A stretch of 64,000 nucleotides of DNA from Petrolisthes cinctipes (lineage: Eukaryota > Arthropoda > Malacostraca > Decapoda > Porcellanidae), in assembly GCA_033782935.1 (NCBI GenBank), contig JAWQEG010001323.1, positions 853,501 through 917,500 on the forward strand. The letters run 5' to 3'. Shown piece by piece: positions 23,301 through 28,943 of this stretch. The notes below the pieces were generated by a model. The model saw only the letters and a list, made by a program, of their open reading frames with translations, made no database searches and had not been told where the DNA came from. Within the stretch, counting starts at the first letter, position 1; each line of letters starts with the position of its first letter. A program made the translations under genes and the position numbers.

Positions 23301-26300
23301 GACGTAGCCGATGGACAGCAGCACGGGAAGCTAGTGCATCTTGTATGTGGATGGGTAGACTGGCTGGGGTAGATTGTTCTGACCAGGCATCGACATGTTG
23401 TTTGGCATAGTCGGCAGGAGTGTGATGACAAGCAGTGGACGGTGTCTTTTTAACAACCCGACGGATGAGGTGCCACATAGAAGCCACACTTGTTTGCTGG
23501 TTGATGCTGTCCGTGAACTGCTGCCAACACTCAGTGTGAGCACATTCCTGCAGGGCAACTAAAGCGTCCCTAGACATCTGGTAACGATGGAGCAGGTCAG
23601 GGGTTGGGTTGGCTTGAAACAATAGGCCATCACGTTCAGCCTCCTCCTTTGCCTCCTGTATACGTGCATCCAGCGTCCAAGAGTGGGCAGTGTGGAGGTG
23701 TGGCCGGGAGACGTATAGCCTATAAAAGTCATGAGTAGCTGATACAAGATCAGAGTACAACTGTTCAGCTGATGATATGTCAAATGTAGGGAATACATGG
23801 GCCATAAATAAGATGTAAGTCGGGCAATATTTAGGGGGCACAGCAATACGCAAACGAGTTGCTGAAGCACTTGACCCAGCAGATAGAGAATAATGAAACC
23901 GAAGAGCAATGTGATCAGAGAATAAGTCTGGCACAGAGAAGCACTGGACCTGAGATGCTATCAGGCCAGACGAGAAGATGTAATCCAGAGTACCTCCCCG
24001 GCAATGAGTGGCACCGCCAGTGTCCCAGTGTGTCAGATGATGCTTGCGGATGTATGAAAGGAGACGAACACCATTGCGATTAATAGAGCCAGAACCATCA
24101 CCCAAATCAGAATGCCGAGCATTAAAATCTTCCATATACACCATACCACGCACTGTTGGAGAAGGAAGAGCCTCAAGAGTGAGTCTAGCTGGGGCAGAAT
24201 AGACATTACATAGTTGTAGTACTCCATTCCCAGGTAGAACCTCAAATAGCTGAAAGGTCATGTCAGGATCAGTGGAGGTACGGAGAAGGCGATGTGGCAA
24301 GGAGCTATGTATGTAAGTCAGGAGACCATTCCTTACCAGATGAACATATGGCACATAACCTGAGAGGGGAGGAGCTTGCCCAGCAGCGAGCGGCTGTCCT
24401 GGAAATGCTTCCTGGAGAAAAATAACACTGGGATGATGACGAAAAACATAGGCCTTGAGTTGAGTGAGCTTAGCATAACTGGTGATACCACATACATTCC
24501 AGGAGATGACATCCAGCCGGCAATCACTAGCGAACTCTGTATTTGGAGGTAGAAGTCCGGTGAGTGGGGGCAGATGAGCGACCTGGAGAAGAAGATGGAC
24601 CAGGAGAAGGGACTGACTCGAAAAGCTTTTCAAGGCGAGATGCAACAGTATATATCTTTTCGGTAAGGGTAGTGACAGTTGAGATGATGGCCTGCTGAGC
24701 CTCGACCAAGGTGGAGAGTTTGGAGTCATTGGCAGCCTGTGCGACAACTAGCCCATCAATCCTGGCTTCTAGGGCAGAAAAGCGGTTTTCGAAAGCCGTA
24801 CATCGTGCCATGAGGGTAGCAACAGACTTGCGGAGGGCCAGGTCTGGAGGTGAGGCAGGGCTGGTGGTGGTGGTGGAGGTGGAGCAATAGTAGAGACACA
24901 AGCCTGGACCTGACGTCGAGTACATCCATGCCACACATTAACCCCTGGCTGAAGGCATCGTGGACACTTCCATTGAGACATATCCTCAGGAGGTGAAGGC
25001 TCAGAGGTGGAGGCAGCAGGACGTGATGGTTCACCCCTGACCAGACACGTCTTGGAATCATGGTCGGCGGCACACCATGCACACTTCGGCCTGGCAGAAC
25101 AGTACCGGGAGATATGCCCAACTCCCCAGCACCTGTAGCACCAAGGCTGGTCATTACGAAGTTTCCTCACCTCACACGGTGGAAGACAAGGGAGGAAATC
25201 AAAGGAAATCTCATTTGGAGGTGGATCGGGTTGACTCCAGACAACAACAATACGGCTAATGGGGGAACCATCTTGGAAAAAACGACGGGCAGAGTACACA
25301 CCAGGGTATCCTTTGGCAAGTTGTGGGTCAACATCAATAGGAAAACGGGTGAGGATGTAGCTGGGGAACTTACGAGGTCTCTCGGGTGAGTCTTCAAGAA
25401 TGAGAGGCAGAGATAAAAATTCACCAGCCTTCACTCTATCAATGATGTCCTGACGTTTCCTAGAGATGTAGACAAACCGGGAGGTGACAGCAGCCATCTT
25501 TACTTTAGCCAGTTCACGCTGCAGCTGGAAGGCCCTGTTGACATCAGACAACCAACGCAGCTTTGTGTCCGTAGATGGGTTTCCAGAGAAGGAGAGTTTG
25601 ACATAGGCATCTCTCGGGGCAAAAGCGGGAAGGTTGGACGAGGGCAAGGAGTTGGTATACAAAGAAGAAACACCAGGGTGAGGCAGAGAAGGTACGTCGT
25701 GCACAGTTGAAGCACCCTTGGCAGTCTTGGCAGCTGGAGGCAAACAGTCCACACCATCAGAATCCTGCGAGGAGTCAGACGAGGCATCAACGGGTCGCTT
25801 GGTAGAGGTTGAGGAGGTGGACGGCTGCAACCTGAGCTGCGGAGTGACCGAGGAGAGGGGGGGAGGGTTGCGAGAAGGCAGCTCAGGCCAGTGATCCTCA
25901 ATTGGAGACTCGTCTTCCTCCGACATTGCCAAGTCGGCCTCCAAGCAGGAATCCACGCTCTCCATCAGGCCAGGCAAGGCCTAGATGGAAAGCAAACAAC
26001 AACACAAACAACTAAGCACTCAATCAGCCAGGGACACACACACACACACACCCACACAGACAATCACAACAAAACTATACACAGAACCACAACAGACAAA
26101 CAACACCAGCAACACCACAGAAACAACAACACACAAACAAGAACTCACAAACAACACAAAAAACACAAACAAGAGCTCCAAAACAACACAACAACACAAA
26201 CGAGAATGGAGGCAGAGCGCCACGAGTACGTCCACACTCCACCTGTTCTGGAGCGAGACTACGAGATGCACGGCTGATGTCCTTCTTCAGAGAGTCCAGG

Positions 26301-28767
26301 CACAGGGCAGCTTCACTGTCGATAGGGAAAGATTTACACTCAAGCAAAGGTCTGATACGAGAAGAATAGTTGGGAATCCATTGTGAGTAATATGACAACA
26401 GTCCCAATGTACGTTTCAGTGAAGCAGTATCCCAAGGGTAGTTCATATCCATTAATGGTTGTAGTCTATCAGAGTCAGGGCGAAGAGAACCATTAGCTAT
26501 AGTATATCCAAGATAGTTAATTTCATTAAGTTTATAGAAGCATTTATTTTCATTCAGGAAGATGTTATAGTTCCGAGCAACTTCCTTGAACTGTTTCAGG
26601 TGAACATCATGTTCCTGCTGATCTTTACTACAAACTATCACATCATCTATGTAAGCAAAGGTGGCAGATAGGTTGTTTTCTGTAATGATTGCATTCATTA
26701 TTCTTTGAAAAGCAGAGACAGCGTTAGTTAGGCCAAATGGCACCCTAGTATATTGAAAGAGTTGTCCATCGGCCTCAAAAGCAGTAAATACTTTTTCCTC
26801 CTCCTTGAGCGGTACTTGGTAGTATGCACTTTTAAGGTTAAGTTTACTAAAAACTTTGTATTTAGCTATTTCCTGTACTAGGTCATGAATGAGAGGAATA
26901 GGATAGGCATCTAAAGGTGTCTACTTATTTATAGTTCTAGAATAATCTATCACCATACGACGCTTGTGTCGCTCGTCTCTAATAACTAGTACCTGTGCCC
27001 TCCAGGGTGACTGACTCTTCTCTATGACTCCCTCCCGAAGCAGAGTTTGAACTTCCTTCTGAATGAAAGTTTTATCATAGAGTGGATGACGCCGCGTAGG
27101 GGTGGCGATGGGTCTGCAATCAGAAAGTAGGTTAGGAAAAAGAGTTGGAGGATCAAGATTCATACACGTCATTCCACAAACAGTCAGCTTCGGTTTGGAT
27201 CCCGAGAAGGCGAACGCTACACTCCGGTGAAGTTTCATGAAGTCTCGTCCCAGGATAGCTTCGGCACAGAGGTTAGACAGCAAAGAAAACTTGAAAGTTC
27301 GGTAAAGATTACCTTTTACTATTAGATCTACTAAACAGTGACCCTCAGAATTAGATACTAAAGAACTTTGTGCCATAGTAACATGATCTTTGCTAGGCAT
27401 AATAGGCAGGAGTAACTTCTGAGCCTTTTTTAATCCAAGAAACTGATGGCACTCCCACTATCAATTAAAGCATTTACTTTCTCACCGTTAACAGTAACAG
27501 TGATGATGGAGCTTGTGGCCAAAGGAGTAGAGGCGGCTGTCAATGTTGCCAGAGAAGCGGCTGAAGCATTGTCAATATTTCTTCTGTTCGAAGATCGGCA
27601 TACGTTAGCAAAATGTCCAACCTTACTACATTTTAGACAAGTTTGCCTCCTCGCAGGACACTTTAGACATGAATGAACACTGCGTCCACAGAAGTAGCAT
27701 CTTTTCCCTTCCTCGGTCACTGCGGCAGATGTTGTTGATTGATCGATGATCCTGACTTCACCGTCCGATCCAGCTGTACAAATATCTCCTGAATAAGCGT
27801 TCTCTGAACAAACAAAGCAGGCAGTCGGGACAGGAGGGACCACCTGCGTCACGTAGGTCTCTCCTGCCCCGAAATACATTACTATTATTATTATCTCGAG
27901 AAATGAACGATTTTTTTATTTTTTATTCATTTATCTATTAATTTATTTTTCTCCACAACAGTTAAGTTCTTTGGTCAGACCCTCGGCGTGGTGCTAGTGA
28001 GTGTAGGAGTAAACGCTGTGTTACTAAAACTGACAGACTCACGCCATCCCTCACCGACCTCCACACCTCCACCAGCGATGCTCAAAACACTGCTAACCGG
28101 ACCACTGGCCAAAATACTCTTCCTCACCCAGTACATTGACAAGGTTAGTGAATGGAATAGTGTCTCTCTCTCTCTCAGGGCATTGACAAGGTTAGTGAAG
28201 GAAATAGTGTTATAACGTCAAGGAAGACCTTGTGTCATTACCCAGGGTGAACAGACTCTAGGATATACGATACAGTTTATTGGTAGTACACAAAGGTCAG
28301 ACAGAATATGGTAGTATGCTGGCGTGCTGTGCCGTAGAGGAGCCGTAGACGCTGCAGGAGAGTTGGCTGGAGATAGGAGGTTAACTGTGTGATCAGAACG
28401 GGAACACAGGTAGATGTAGGGCAGCTAGGTGGTTTGGCGGCAGGCAGGACGACGGTGGGCAGGAACCTTGTTCTTCCGGTCCTCGAGCTGGAGTGAGTGT
28501 CCTAGCAGGGCTGGCCGCCCCTTATATTTGGTCCGAGCCAGGGAGTGGAGGCAACAGCTGCTGTTCCCAGGGGGCTTATGGAGGCTTGGCTGGAGGTAGG
28601 CGTGGTCCCGAGGGCGGCTTAGGTCTGCATGGGTCGAGGATTAATGTACCTGGCCGGCTAAGAATAGACCAGGGATCTAGGAGTGGTATACCTAGTTTTA
28701 CAGGAGTGGCCATATGTGTGTGGTACAGAGTGGCTACACATGTGACCGCTACAGTGTATGTGTGTTT

Positions 28768-28813
<46 letters not shown>

Positions 28814-28902
28814 AACATTGACAAGGTTAGTGAATGAAATAGTGTGTGTGTGTGTTCTCTCTCTCTCTCTCTCAGTACTTTGAAAAGGTTAATGAATGAA
28901 AT

Positions 28903-28943
<41 letters not shown>

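Larger units (their letters stand above)
20651..26260 (-). mobile_element. LINE copy A (APE endonuclease, RT and RNase H type), full length, in intron 6
   Basis: On the minus strand it runs from GTCTCGCTCCAGAACAGG at about 26260 to a poly(A) tail (T run 20651-20667). It holds a gag-like ORF1 and an ORF2 with endonuclease, reverse transcriptase and RNase H. Copies B (32817-38481) and C (43096-45244) are close relatives. The RNase H domain and two-ORF layout place it in the I/LOA/Jockey group; exact clade is not resolved. No target duplication flanks it: the 5' end is fused directly to a Ty3/Gypsy fragment in the same orientation. Confidence 0.93.
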
